DNA from: Kluyvera sp047971185
GTDB taxonomy: Bacteria > Pseudomonadota > Gammaproteobacteria > Enterobacterales > Enterobacteriaceae
Assembly (NCBI RefSeq): GCF_047971185.1
Contig: NZ_JBKDZH010000032.1
Location: 100,113 to 164,112 of the forward strand
DNA length: 64,000 nt
Direction of reading: 5' to 3'
This document shows positions 20,001 to 25,005 of this stretch, in pieces; within the stretch, counting starts at the first letter, position 1, and every line of letters begins with the position of its first letter. The notes beneath the pieces are model-generated. The model was not told the DNA's origin. It searched no databases and worked only from the letters and a program-made list of their open reading frames with translations. The position numbers were made by a program, and so were the translations under genes.

Positions 20001-20211
20001 CCTCGGCATCAACCACAAAATAATTTTCGATGGTGACCTTTTCGCCGTCTTTTAAGGTGATCACCAGATCGTTACCGTTGCGCTCCAGCCCGGCGACGTC
20101 CCGAGGGTTAATGTTAAGTTTCACAATGCTGGGTGAAATCACGCTTGCGGTTTCACCTGACACGGTAGAAGTTGTTGCGCCACTCCTGGCAATAATAGAG
20201 ATATTAGCCAT
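5083..20211 (-). CDS. Giant BapA-like biofilm adhesin, type I secreted, 5042 aa
   Basis: This single uninterrupted reading frame encodes a surface or biofilm adhesin. Residues 1-110 are a beta-rich BapA-prefix-type domain. Residues about 112-138 form an Ala/Gly-rich hydrophobic patch (GVGAGMVAAAAS), followed to about 190 by a Gly/Pro/Asp/Asn linker. About 38 Ig-like repeats of roughly 100 residues follow (to about 4140), typically reading TNDxTPxxSGxAE, IYDxxxxLG, WSFTP, TDAAGN and ending in a DTxAP linker. Then come two copies of a 260-residue module (about 4155-4665), two further beta domains, and a C-terminal type I secretion target region (about 4913-5042) with YTLGGGGDTVIFN, TDFSVSDGDHIDIS and LITLEGAQ. 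It is strongly acidic, and conserved Asp residues at domain borders suggest calcium-stiffened linkers. The ATG has a GAGG about 11 nt upstream. The secretion genes lie directly downstream. It resembles Salmonella BapA but is longer. Confidence 0.93.
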   Translation of the reverse strand: MANISIIARSGATTSTVSGETASVISPSIVKLNINPRDVAGLERNGNDLVITLKDGEKVTIENYFVVDAEGNGSELVFEDQNGALWWVEEPAAGLHFAPLQDIDTLLITQSSTEGAMPWIFGALGVGAGMVAAAASIGSSGNHHHSADSESSGDPGSDPNGNPGTNPGTDPGTDPGPGTTTPPESGPNQVDNVSEMTITDNVEQNIGPVAKGGFTNDNTPTLSGVALANATVTIYDGETLLGSVKADAKGAWSFTTGVLSDGVHSFTTTVSKGDVSSGKSGAYVVTIDTHAPGAVTLVIATDNQSPVLGTISAGETTNDNTPVISGKAEPGSVVNIYDFGKLVGSALVDDRGNWGLELSTVLGEGPHSLTANATDRAGNVGPTTEPLLFSVDTVKPLTMAEFTVSDDTGGSAVTLKTGDTTTDSTPTFSGAAGSVKDGATVSIYQGTTLLGTATVAADGSWRFTPDAPLAGGKFEFTTVVTDAAGNQSAASPPFSLTIAPPVTSVTVTSVDDNVDLPSTTLANGASTNDTTPTFNGTGPASGTITVYINGVSAGTVSVDDQGIWHFTPPALADDRYSFTFSADDGATRSEPYILTVDTHAPDAAGEITVIDDLNPEIGQLNSGDLTNDGTPIISGTAEPGSTVRIYDGSSLIGTVLVGDDGQWGFTPTSALGEGSHTITTIVTDAAGNESAASPDFVLVVDTQSPDPVTELLVTDNKAPVVGTITAGDVTNDATPVLSGKAEPGSDIIIYDKGIEIAHTVTDANGHWGLELTTPLSDGPHGLTVVAIDAAGNASQPTAELVFSVDTSAPRAAINITAVDDTGPVQEKLTSGSITDDTTPTFSGSAEPNSTVSIYDGAKLLGQIVVDAGGSWTFTPEMPLSNGQHQFTTVVTDAAGNVSPSSPAFNLTITPVADPISGLVVTDNADPVQGTLANGAATNDVTPTFTGSAAANSTIAVYDNGVLLTTVKADSNGQWSFTPSLALGEGAHSVTFTVDNGSGPSAPSQPFVLTVDTTVPDPVTNLVFVDDRAPVVGQLTNGSMTNDGTPIISGSAEPGATVTLYDGAQVLGSVKVGSDGQWGFTPVTPLGDGVHTITATVTDAAGNVSAPSPEFVLGVDTRAPGPVTLFIATDNEAPNVGTIVSGEATNDNTPIFSGKADPGVQVIIYDGDREIARTTADLNGNWGLELTTPLADGSHSLSAVAVDGAGNTSAPTAAVEITVDTLAPNTVAGLTVTDNVGAVQGPLDNPSQTDDTTPTFSGTAEPGTTVSIYDNGELLGTALVGSDKAWTFTPDAPLSAGPHSIITQVTDAAGNASAFTPPFTLTVAPTVDAITDVTITDNVLPGTGLIANGGTTNDSHAVFSGSLPGATTGTIRVYDQGKLVGTVTLNGETTWSWSPTSALGEGMHSMTFVLEVNNVSSEPSQPYVIYVDTAAPDPVGNLSIVDDASPGIGQLQSGGSTNDPTPIISGTAEPGTTVTIKDNGNVIGTVTVGEDGQWGFIPNALGEGSHAITTIVSDAAGNQSAESPAFNLNVDTGAPATIDALEVSDDREPGVGVLNDGDTTNDNTPTLTGKAENNATVTIYDGNTVLGTVQANGSGDWSFTPTLPLGDGQHSLSATVTDAAGNISAKSPAFTLTIDTTPPTPVSGIIISADSGDVAPGGSTNDTTLTVRGNSEPFSTVNIYDTNGTTVLGTVQADKDGEWSVAIAALTEGPHSITAKATDAMGNVSAASQPSVVVIDLTPPAPISAIIVTDNQLPTLGTVGANGSTNDQQPTLSGRAEANSIINIYHTDANGTTLIATTKADADGNWKTTPTFLLGDKQYSLTATATDAAGNVSTASPATIFTVDTNAPSAMTGVILQNNGVTLADGDTINNASPTLSGVGEKGATIVVYDTDGTTVLGTTIAGPDGTWSLNLPVLEEGPHTLTAKAVDAAGNSSGSSNAIAVTIDTLPPEKISGITVTDSQGVLTSGMAINETLPTLSGKAEPNTIINVYNGATLIATGKADSNGDWSFAPNVPPTPSLKDGNYSLTATATDEAGNVSVASPPFVFTVDTVAPDVSTALFITDNVAPVIGNVPNGGSTNDTTPTFSGKVEPGAKVEVYSGSAPDLVLLTTVTAGNDGSWSYTPAPLDQGEYSITVTVTDAAGNTSTAATDFVIEVDTNAPTSAPTFTVTDDADPVKQIVQSGQNINDATPTLNGFAEPGSTVTIYNGKAVLGTAQASKVDGSWSFTPTSDLKDGDYHLTATATDAAGNIGPASPVFDITIDTTAPANVTNMTVSDDISPVTGLLASGDSTNDKNPTFSGNAEAGAVVIISSDNNGVITELGRVTADNNGVWAFTPTLTDGDYSITTTVVDKAGNTSGPSEAFELTVDTIKPVKVTTIVVADDVLPVTTNVANGGTTNDSTPIISGTAEGNSKVLLFDNGKWVATVTANNDGDWSYPVTTPLTEGTHRYTTIVEDAAGNQSALSDPFVIIVDTVAPVAPGAIVATDNVGLYEGTIPVGGLTNDKTPTLSGVAEGNTLVTVYQDGNPVYSVQTGADGKWSYTTAELTDAQHTFSVTATDAAGNVSQHSPDLVLNIDTQKPATMGVVTVSETLAVGSGPVDAGGYTKDTTPTFSGTAEKGSLITIYDGATPLGTTTASTVDGSWSFTYPSALDQREYVITATATDAAGNESIASPPFSFTVDSVAPNPVTGLTVSDDVTGDIEGELTSGDLTNDNTLTLAGNAEVGSTVKIYNDTTYLGEVTVTDPDGKWTFTTGKLDDGIVNLTTTVTDKAGNVSEPTPDFILRIDATAPATPSTITATDDVAWYEGTISANGLTNDAQPVLSGKAEAFATITIYQGIGSATPTAIDTVVADAAGRWEYTPSTALGNNQYTYYVTATDAAGNTSNPSGNLVFTVDTIAPLAITAIAVTDGLLPLGPTSDLNRPTVRGETLASEAGSTVNIYDKGVLIGSTTIGSLGTWSFTPEAPLADGSHTFTAKIMDAAGNEGGVSVSVALIIDTSVLNGGITGLEVIDNVAPVEGPIANGGYTNDPTPTFRGTAQAGTTINFYDNGSSIGSTVVNGDGTWSFTPTSDLASGSHLITTTVSNGVTTTLPSALFQLTVDTDAPGDVISLVVTDDVLPGAGSISDGGTTNDKTPTFSGSIDSASLEAGGTVIIMEGDKEIGRATLGISGAWSITPSQPLGEGRHDFTITVVDQAGNVSAGKGFSLTVDTAPPAVVNGITLSDDVDPIKGTIAVNGTTNDATPTLNGAAGSAEAGSRVSIYDGSVLLGSVLANADGSWTFTTPVLLNGSHSLTVTATDAAGNVSTATSPIAFTVDTVAPLPILALSVSNDVGTTALISGATTKDSTPIIGGRAEAGSTVTVYNGQTVIGTTTAAADGTWSIAPSSLADKTYTFTATATDAAGNVSQASPPFTLTIDTQAPTAPLAFTVTDNIAPVTGNVTSGTTINDTHPVLTGAAGSVEANALITIYNGNTAIATTRALADGSWSYASLTGWGNAAYALTVTATDAAGNESGKSPIFNLTIDTVAPTAPGGITVYDNYGTIVGNVTNGGVTDDTQPLLSGTAELGSTIKIYDNGVLVDSVVASGPGGSWSYQIVDPLKSGPHSFTVTATDAAGNVSLPSAIFAMNVNTTAPAAILNYTVTDDVSPGVGTLTSGATTNDSLPTISGIGATPNTTVIVLDGGVEIGRGTVNGLGVWSVTPSRALGEGAHSLTLVVVDAAGNTSDATDPFSLNVDTITPQAGALPLVNDNVGTVKGDLTSGALSDDNTPTLRGTVEPNVWVNVYDGSKLLATVKADASGAWSYTPAALADGEHRFSTTVSDAAGNVSGSSPVFILNIDATPPPVAANITLTDNVAPVLEILSNNGSTNDNTPTLNGTAEANATVTIYSGANVLGSVKADGNGLWSYTPSALTDGTYTFSTVVSDAAGNASGRSPDFTITIDTKAPVAIGTLTVTDAVDPVSGTLSNNASSNDTRPVISGTAEKNATITVYDGSKVLGTTTADANGAWSFRPGTELADGAHAFTATATDAAGNIGTASPAFNLTIDTVAPGAITGLTVYDDVAADLGNLTSGSITNDTMPTFSGTAEANSKVAIYDGNNFVTTVTVGSNGQWTWTPTSALSTGAHSFTFNAVDAAGNVGAKTTPFVLTIDPTIGTQVLNAVNDEAGLTLTTSIQQVTATPSSASQSLNVLKLGVGDLLSLNVIQSSQLPTFHVDDGASRALTLQASAVGVTLLSTFDLYIYKSNGDGTYSMYQKVDNFLQVLLLAGTSGTAKLNLPAGDYALLLQADDGLSLLTSSQLKVTSDVTTGVFVDAAGATTTGNVITGVGGGGVDSAPNGTVVSGASGASSSGLTAVAASGSTTIVGTYGTLTINAQGGYTYALKAGVSPSSITGPDVFTYQLKAPNGSTSNATLTIDLNLPNLHANGDKVTLEVDPTPVDVTTAGVSNSSLIVASIGLGSVLGVDVSVRDQLQVDVPVNSTRTFTLSGSVVGVALLSTFDLYIYKLNPATGQYEQSKVYDDWIKVLALVGSKTQSITLDAGHYVFLLKADNGVAVGSVATLATSNDVTHTYQAAVESVTGNVITGAGSASGGADVAPAGTVVTYVNGQAVSATGTTTIVGNYGNLVINAQGGYTYTLRTGQPASGLGQESFTYVIRNGSSVSTSTLTISLPSVGSAASAQSMMATMALVADESVVQTSTAAQTTAQTATLLATSEAVTAQSATLTVDNADALTHSALVLTFSTLPTASGHVAYQILDAQGNLITSGSLTVDGTTLTANVILDNATLHDGQYSVVLQDTAGNTLNSEFSTVLTSVAVTPEASAAGVTVEGQIADIALGTLWDSITLVNEKGQQVTETAGSAQSQTLEGLYGTLTLHADGSYSYSLREGVSVADLTQREQFDYTLKAADGTLSHGSLTIDLHPHVEGSDKADTTVSSAYDDTYTLGGGGDTVIFNLLDSHDATGGNGQHSHWTDFSVSDGDHIDISKLLTDWSGKSEDLGQYLSIEHTASGDTVVSIDRDGAGTQYQSTQLITLEGAQPTLEELLHQDSSANHG
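6225..7790 (-). repeat. Duplicated 260-residue stalk-end module of the adhesin
   Basis: Two copies of a module carry STFDLYIYK, then an LPAGDY or LDAGHY strand, then GNVITG, then TIVGxYGxLxINAQGGYTY. The STFDLYIYK codons lie 780 nt apart (about 7530 and 6750). The module is placed between the Ig array and the C-terminal secretion region; its function is not known to me. Confidence 0.75.
7770..19650 (-). repeat. Array of about 38 Ig-like coding repeats
   Basis: Reading the protein and counting domain-border linkers (DTxAP or its variants) gives about 38 tandem units of roughly 300 nt. Units differ enough to stay individually recognisable, but share the TNDxTP, WSFTP and TDAAGN signatures. Such arrays change copy number by recombination, so assembly length should be treated with care. 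Confidence 0.85.
15619..19350 (-). repeat. Three tandem copies of a four-Ig-domain super-repeat
   Basis: Equivalent border codons (GAT ACC of the DT linker) lie at 19345, 18106, 16864 and 15619, giving periods of 1239, 1242 and 1245 nt (413, 414 and 415 residues). Each period has the same order of four distinguishable domains. The first has WGLEL. The second ends with a linker lacking DT (TIAPPV, TITPVAD, TVAPTVD). The third is an atypical domain without TDAAGN. The fourth has WGFTP or WGFIP. Confidence 0.8.
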
Positions 20212-21317
20212 ATGATTAGAACCTCGTCACAGAGCAGTAATGAATGGATTATTGTGAACAACCACACAGATATATCCCGGCGGATAACTGACTCATCATC
20301 GTGACGCGGCTGGTGAGAAAATAACGGCCTATACCCACGATAAAAAACCAATAAAATCAAAAAACTATATTTATATTTGAATTGTAAATAATTTACTTTG
20401 TTGACTATTTATATTGAGTAGTAACTCAGAAAAAGTCATCATTCAAAAATAATGCTGTCCGCAGCCTGCCTTTAAACATTGTATCTATAATTATTACCCA
20501 CGACATATATCCTTAAATAAAAACCCCACGCATCGCGATGCCTTTAATTTAAAAAGCTCACGACAGCAAAGATAACGTATCAACGTCATTTTTTGTGATC
20601 GCCCTCATGGGATATTTATTTTTAGCGGGTTAAAAACCTCCCACACGCATAACAGCATGAGAAAATCATATCCATTTAAAATCGCTTCTCATACGATTGT
20701 ATGACATGAATTAACTTTGTGTAGACACAACATTAAGACATCTCTCATATAACCATCATTTAAAGCAGAGAGAATAACTCAACCCATTGATTATCAACAA
20801 CTAAATAGCAAAATAAATTCAGAATATTCCTACAGGACAACCACAAAACAATGACTTAAGTAAAACTCACTGACATTATACAACATATAAAATATATCCT
20901 TAAGCAGCGCTTAAATACGTTATATGATTATTAAAAGAAATAAAGAAAACTCATTATCGCCCCCTCTTGCTAGTCGACATTGTGAAAATAGCAATAAACA
21001 GGTTAACTATTTACATCACGCCCGCGGAGTAATCAGAGCAATGCCTTCTGCTGCTATGCGTGCTGCCTAAAGAGGAGCGCCCCGCCGTTAATGAACAGAA
21101 ATGAGTCCGCCAGTCTGTGATACTCGCCGCTAAACGTCGCCGGACCCTGCTCGTTTATCCCGCAATATCCGTAGGGGGTCATATCCCGTCGCGCCATAAA
21201 TATCAGAATCAGCCATAAAAATAATTGCCCTGTCGATAACCTCTCTGGCTGCGTTTACTCCCTTTGCCCTCTGGCGTATTACTTACCGCGTTCCAACACA
21301 ACCATGAGATTGACGAG
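20212..21317. other. 1.1 kb AT-rich gene-free region between adhesin and adiA
   Basis: No convincing coding sequence is present on either strand. The region separates divergent genes (adhesin to the left, adiA to the right) and so must hold both promoters. It is visibly AT-rich, most of all at 20340-20520 and 20740-20960, as expected of H-NS-bound regulatory DNA. It contains a perfect 12-nt palindrome GCATCGCGATGC (20530-20541). Short ORFs of about nine codons near 21040-21120 have no properly spaced ribosome binding site. I could not assign individual promoters or operators with confidence. Confidence 0.6.
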
Positions 21318-23585
21318 ATGAGAATACTAATTGTTGAAAGCGAATTTCTGCACCAGGACACCTGGGTTGGCGCGGCGGTGAATCGCCTGGTGCATGCGCT
21401 AAGCCGTCAGGGTATTGAGGTGATGCAATCCACCTCCCTTGACGACGGCTACGCCATCATCGCGGCCAATGAAGCCATTGACTGCCTGATGTTCAGCTAT
21501 CAAATGGAGGAGCAAGATGAACATCAGCGCGTGCGCCAACTGCTCGATAAGCTTCGTGAACGTCAGCAAAACGTGCCGGTATTTCTGCTGGGTGAGCGTG
21601 AGAAAGCCACCGCGCTGATTGACCCGCAGCTGATGGAGCTTATCGATGAGTTTGCCTGGATTCTGGAAGATTCTGCTGACTTTATCGCCGGACGTGCCGT
21701 AGCCGCGATGAGCCGCTATCGTCAACAAATGCTGCCGCCATTGTTCTCGGCGCTGATGCAATATAATGATATTCATGAATATTCCTGGGCCGCTCCCGGC
21801 CACCAGGGGGGCGTCGGCTTTACCAAAACGCCTGCTGGCCGGTTATATCATGACTACTACGGCGAAAACCTGTTTCGCACCGATATGGGGATAGAGCGCG
21901 CCTCTTTAGGGTCGCTGCTGGACCACACCGGCGCCTTTGGCGAGAGTGAAAAAAACGCGGCGCGGGTATTCGGTGCCGATCGTTCCTGGTCGGTTGTTGT
22001 CGGGACTTCCGGCTCGAACCGGACCATTATGCAGGCCTGCATGACCGATGATGACGTGGTGGTCATTGACCGAAACTGCCACAAATCGATCGAACAAGGT
22101 TTGATCCTTACCGGCGCTAAACCCGTTTATATGGTGCCCAGCCGAAATCGCTACGGCATCATCGGGCCTATCTACCCGCAGGAAATGCTGCCACAAACGC
22201 TGCAGGAAAAAATCCGTACCAGCCCGCTCACGCATGAATATGCCGCGCATAAACCGTCCTACAGCGTGGTGACCAACTGCACCTACGATGGCGTGTGCTA
22301 TAACGCCAGACATGCTCAGGCCCTACTGGAACAGACCAGCGATCGCATTCATTTTGATGAAGCCTGGTACGGCTACGCCCGTTTCAACCCGGTGTATCAG
22401 GATCACTATGCTATGCGCGGCAATCCCGGCGACCATACCGGCCCAACCGTATTCGCCACCCACTCCACCCATAAATTGCTGAATGCGCTCTCCCAGGCTT
22501 CCTATATTCATGTGCGTGAAGGGCGCGGTGCGGTGAACTTTTCGCGGTTTAATCAGGCCTATATGATGCATGCCACCACGTCACCGCTGTACGCCATCTG
22601 CGCGTCAAACGATATTGCCGTCTCGATGATGGAGGGTAATAGCGGCCTATCGCTGACCCAGGAGGTGATTGATGAAGCGGTAGATTTCCGCCAGGCGCTG
22701 GCGCGTCTGTATCGCGAGTTTAGCGATAAAAACGACTGGTTCTTTAAGCCATGGAACAAAGAAACGGTGATCGATCCGCAAAGCGGAAAAGCGCTGGCCT
22801 TCGCAGATGCGCCGGCGGAGCTGTTAAGTCACGACCAGAACTGCTGGATTATGCGCCCGGGGGAAAGCTGGCACGGGTTTAAGGATCTGCCGGATAACTG
22901 GAGCATGCTTGACCCTATCAAGGTGAGTATTCTGGCGCCGGGTATGGGAGATGATGGCAACCTGCTGGATTCTGGCGTACCCGCGGCGCTGGTTACCGCC
23001 TGGCTTGGTCGCCACGGTATCGTGCCAACCCGCACCACCGACTTCCAGATAATGTTCCTCTTTTCCATGGGTATCACCCGCGGGAAATGGGGCACGCTCA
23101 TTAACACCCAGTGTTCCTTTAAGCGCCATTATGATAGCAATACGCCGCTGTCCGAGGTCATGCCGGAACTCACTCAGCGCTACCCGGAAATCTATGGTGC
23201 GCTGGGCGTACACGATCTGGGTGATAACATGTTTGCGTGGCTGAAAGCCAATAACCCGGGGGCCAGCCTTAATGCCGCCTACGCGTCACTGCCGGAAGCC
23301 ATGATGACGCCGCGCGATGCGTATCAGGCCATTGTCTCCAATAACGTTGAAATGGTAGCAATTGAAGAGTTGCAGAAACGCGTCGCGGCCAACTCGGTGA
23401 TCCCTTATCCACCGGGTATTCCTATGCTGCTCTCCGGGGAAAACTTTGGTGACAGCAACAGCCCACACATTGCCTATCTGCGCGCTTTGCAGTCCTGGGA
23501 TCGCGCATTCCCCGGTTTCGAACATGAAACTGAAGGCACAGAAATTATTGATGGCGTTTATCACGTAATGTGCATAAAGGCCTGA
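21318..23585 (+). CDS. adiA: Acid-inducible biosynthetic-type arginine decarboxylase AdiA
   Basis: This 755-residue PLP enzyme decarboxylates arginine to agmatine, consuming a cytoplasmic proton; with AdiC it forms the arginine-dependent acid-resistance system. The start MRILIVESEFLHQDTWVG matches the E. coli AdiA N terminus; an in-frame ATG 54 nt upstream would add residues absent from the family. An N-terminal response-regulator-like wing domain (1-130) is followed by the PLP-binding domain with HSTHK, whose Lys386 is the expected Schiff-base lysine, and a C-terminal domain ending GTEIIDGVYHVMCIKA. The length equals that of the E. coli protein. Two hairpins follow, then gadE. In E. coli the next gene is adiY, so the order here is rearranged. 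Confidence 0.97.
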   Translation: MRILIVESEFLHQDTWVGAAVNRLVHALSRQGIEVMQSTSLDDGYAIIAANEAIDCLMFSYQMEEQDEHQRVRQLLDKLRERQQNVPVFLLGEREKATALIDPQLMELIDEFAWILEDSADFIAGRAVAAMSRYRQQMLPPLFSALMQYNDIHEYSWAAPGHQGGVGFTKTPAGRLYHDYYGENLFRTDMGIERASLGSLLDHTGAFGESEKNAARVFGADRSWSVVVGTSGSNRTIMQACMTDDDVVVIDRNCHKSIEQGLILTGAKPVYMVPSRNRYGIIGPIYPQEMLPQTLQEKIRTSPLTHEYAAHKPSYSVVTNCTYDGVCYNARHAQALLEQTSDRIHFDEAWYGYARFNPVYQDHYAMRGNPGDHTGPTVFATHSTHKLLNALSQASYIHVREGRGAVNFSRFNQAYMMHATTSPLYAICASNDIAVSMMEGNSGLSLTQEVIDEAVDFRQALARLYREFSDKNDWFFKPWNKETVIDPQSGKALAFADAPAELLSHDQNCWIMRPGESWHGFKDLPDNWSMLDPIKVSILAPGMGDDGNLLDSGVPAALVTAWLGRHGIVPTRTTDFQIMFLFSMGITRGKWGTLINTQCSFKRHYDSNTPLSEVMPELTQRYPEIYGALGVHDLGDNMFAWLKANNPGASLNAAYASLPEAMMTPRDAYQAIVSNNVEMVAIEELQKRVAANSVIPYPPGIPMLLSGENFGDSNSPHIAYLRALQSWDRAFPGFEHETEGTEIIDGVYHVMCIKA

Positions 23586-23594
23586 GATAATCGA

Positions 23595-23622
23595 AGGTTT
23601 TTTGCCGGAAGGCTAAAAACCT
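23595..23622 (+). other. Hairpin just downstream of adiA
   Basis: AGGTTTTT-T-GCC, loop GGAA, GGC-T-AAAAACCT forms an 11-bp stem with one T-T mismatch and a GNRA-type loop starting 10 nt after the adiA stop. It may protect the 3' end of the transcript or act together with the terminator 40 nt further on. Confidence 0.45.
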
Positions 23623-23661
23623 GGAAAAGTAGTGAAGTTAATCCTGAGTATTTATTTTTTT

Positions 23662-23685
23662 GCGCGGGTCGCCCCGCGCTTTTTT
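23662..23685 (+). terminator. Intrinsic terminator of adiA
   Basis: GCGCGGG, loop TCGC, CCCGCGC is a perfect 7-bp GC stem followed directly by TTTTTT. It separates adiA from gadE, implying that gadE has its own promoter or depends on read-through. Confidence 0.85.
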
Positions 23686-23702
23686 CAGTTAGGGAGCCCG
23701 TT

Positions 23703-24233
23703 ATGATTTTAATGGTCACCAAAGATGAATTCCTGTATCAGGGGGTGGCGCATTTGTTCAATAATGAAAATGTCATCAGAATAGAGAGTGTGGCAGAGGT
23801 CGCTCAGCAAACGACGGACTCTGCATCCAAAGTGATTATCGATGTCTATCATAATAATGTTATCGACGATCATGCCGTCAGGACCTTACAGACACTCGAT
23901 GTCGAGCGTATCGTGGTGCTAGCGCCCTTTCATATCAGTAAAATTAAATGCCGCTCGCCGCTATTTTTCGTTAACAGGAAAATGTCGCTGGCACACTGGT
24001 CATCGCTGCTGACCACCGCCAGCACATCCTATCGCAAACCCAAAATAGGTTTTTCACATAATCAGCTTAAGATTGTCAGCTATTTTTTACATGAGGAAGA
24101 TAATGATGATATTGCCTCTGCGTTAAATATTTCAGGAAGTACTCTGCGCAGTCAAAAGTTTAATATCATGCTGAAACTTAAACTGCGTAGGATGAGTGAG
24201 ATCGCCACTCTCAGTATCTCCCCTTACTTTTGA
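23703..24233 (+). CDS. gadE: LuxR-type acid-resistance regulator, GadE homologue
   Basis: This 176-residue transcription factor matches E. coli GadE (175 aa) along its whole length. Shared stretches include KVIIDxYHN, ERIxVLAPxHISK, FSHNQxKI, SxLNIS and the C-terminal QKFNIMxKLKLRRMS followed by PYF/SYF. The last 65 residues form the LuxR/FixJ-type helix-turn-helix. GadE activates the gad, hdeAB and other acid genes by binding the 20-bp GAD box. The ATG follows AGGGAG by 7 nt. It sits between adiA and the convergent hdeD. No gadA, gadB, gadC, gadX or gadW occurs in this window, so its local targets would be the hde and adi genes. The identification rests on remembered sequence. Confidence 0.88.
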   Translation: MILMVTKDEFLYQGVAHLFNNENVIRIESVAEVAQQTTDSASKVIIDVYHNNVIDDHAVRTLQTLDVERIVVLAPFHISKIKCRSPLFFVNRKMSLAHWSSLLTTASTSYRKPKIGFSHNQLKIVSYFLHEEDNDDIASALNISGSTLRSQKFNIMLKLKLRRMSEIATLSISPYF

Positions 24234-24249
24234 ATGCTCGCCACCTTGT

Positions 24250-24277
24250 ACGATCTACCCGTCACCGGGTAGATCGT
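24250..24277. terminator. Perfect 12-bp hairpin between convergent gadE and hdeD
   Basis: ACGATCTACCCG, loop TCAC, CGGGTAGATCGT is a perfect inverted repeat lying between the stop codons of gadE (plus) and hdeD (minus). It has no T-run on either side, so it is probably a bidirectional 3'-end structure or a weak terminator. Confidence 0.55.
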
Positions 24278-24291
24278 TAACAGCTAACTCA

Positions 24292-24858
24292 TTATTTTCG
24301 GAATAAGCGAATCAGAGACCAACAGCTCAACGCGCTTACCATCAGTTCAATCCCCACCACCAGCGAAACCATCATTATCGAGGCCTGAGGCGCAGCGTTG
24401 ATAAAGCTCCAGGCAATCAACAAATCAAGCACACCAATAATGATTTGCAGCCAGCTCCCTTTGACCCGCCGGTTATTGAACCAGGCCATCAGACGGATAA
24501 TCCCACCCATAGCAAACAGGCACGCGAGGAGGCTGGCTATGGTAAACAAACCCCATTCCGGTGCCGCAATAAACAGGTAGCCCATTACCACATAGGCAAC
24601 ACATATAAGGATACCAGACACTACGGGCCAAAAATTATGCAGCCGGTTTTTTATCATGATTGCTATATAGGCAATACTGCTACAGATCAGCGCAATGCCC
24701 AAAATCATGGCCAGAATTTCTCCCGAGATAAAGGGATAAACAATGAACATGACACCAGAGATAAACATCAGCACCGCAATAACCTTCAGCATATTTTGTT
24801 GCTTCTCAAGAACTTTCACATCCAGCCTGGAAATAATTTCCCGATTAACACTTAACAC
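24292..24858 (-). CDS. hdeD: Acid-resistance membrane protein HdeD
   Basis: This 188-residue inner-membrane protein has about six hydrophobic segments. It is recognisable as HdeD by SHNFWPV/LHNFWPV, KGSWLQ(I/L)xIGVLD and VVGIELM(V/I)SA. HdeD is needed for acid resistance at high cell density in E. coli; its biochemical role is unknown. The start is a GTG (24856-24858) placed 6 nt after TGGAGG. An overlapping ATG TTG TGT TAA lies between the ribosome site and this GTG in another frame. It is divergent from hdeA across 240 nt of AT-rich DNA, as in the E. coli acid fitness island. Confidence 0.93.
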   Translation of the reverse strand: MLSVNREIISRLDVKVLEKQQNMLKVIAVLMFISGVMFIVYPFISGEILAMILGIALICSSIAYIAIMIKNRLHNFWPVVSGILICVAYVVMGYLFIAAPEWGLFTIASLLACLFAMGGIIRLMAWFNNRRVKGSWLQIIIGVLDLLIAWSFINAAPQASIMMVSLVVGIELMVSALSCWSLIRLFRK

Positions 24859-25005
24859 AACATACCTCCAAAAAAATTAAAAAAACACGCGGTGAATTTA
24901 CCGCAAAAAGGAGTACCCCGTTAAAGTACATTTGATAATAAATTCTGATGACGGACTCTTAAAACAAATATAACCAATTGAATTAAAATATTTTTTTGAA
25001 AACCA

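Noticed and set aside
21030..21120. Possible leader peptides of about nine codons upstream of adiA
   Set aside because: No correctly spaced ribosome binding site and no arginine-rich stretch as expected for arginine-sensing attenuation.
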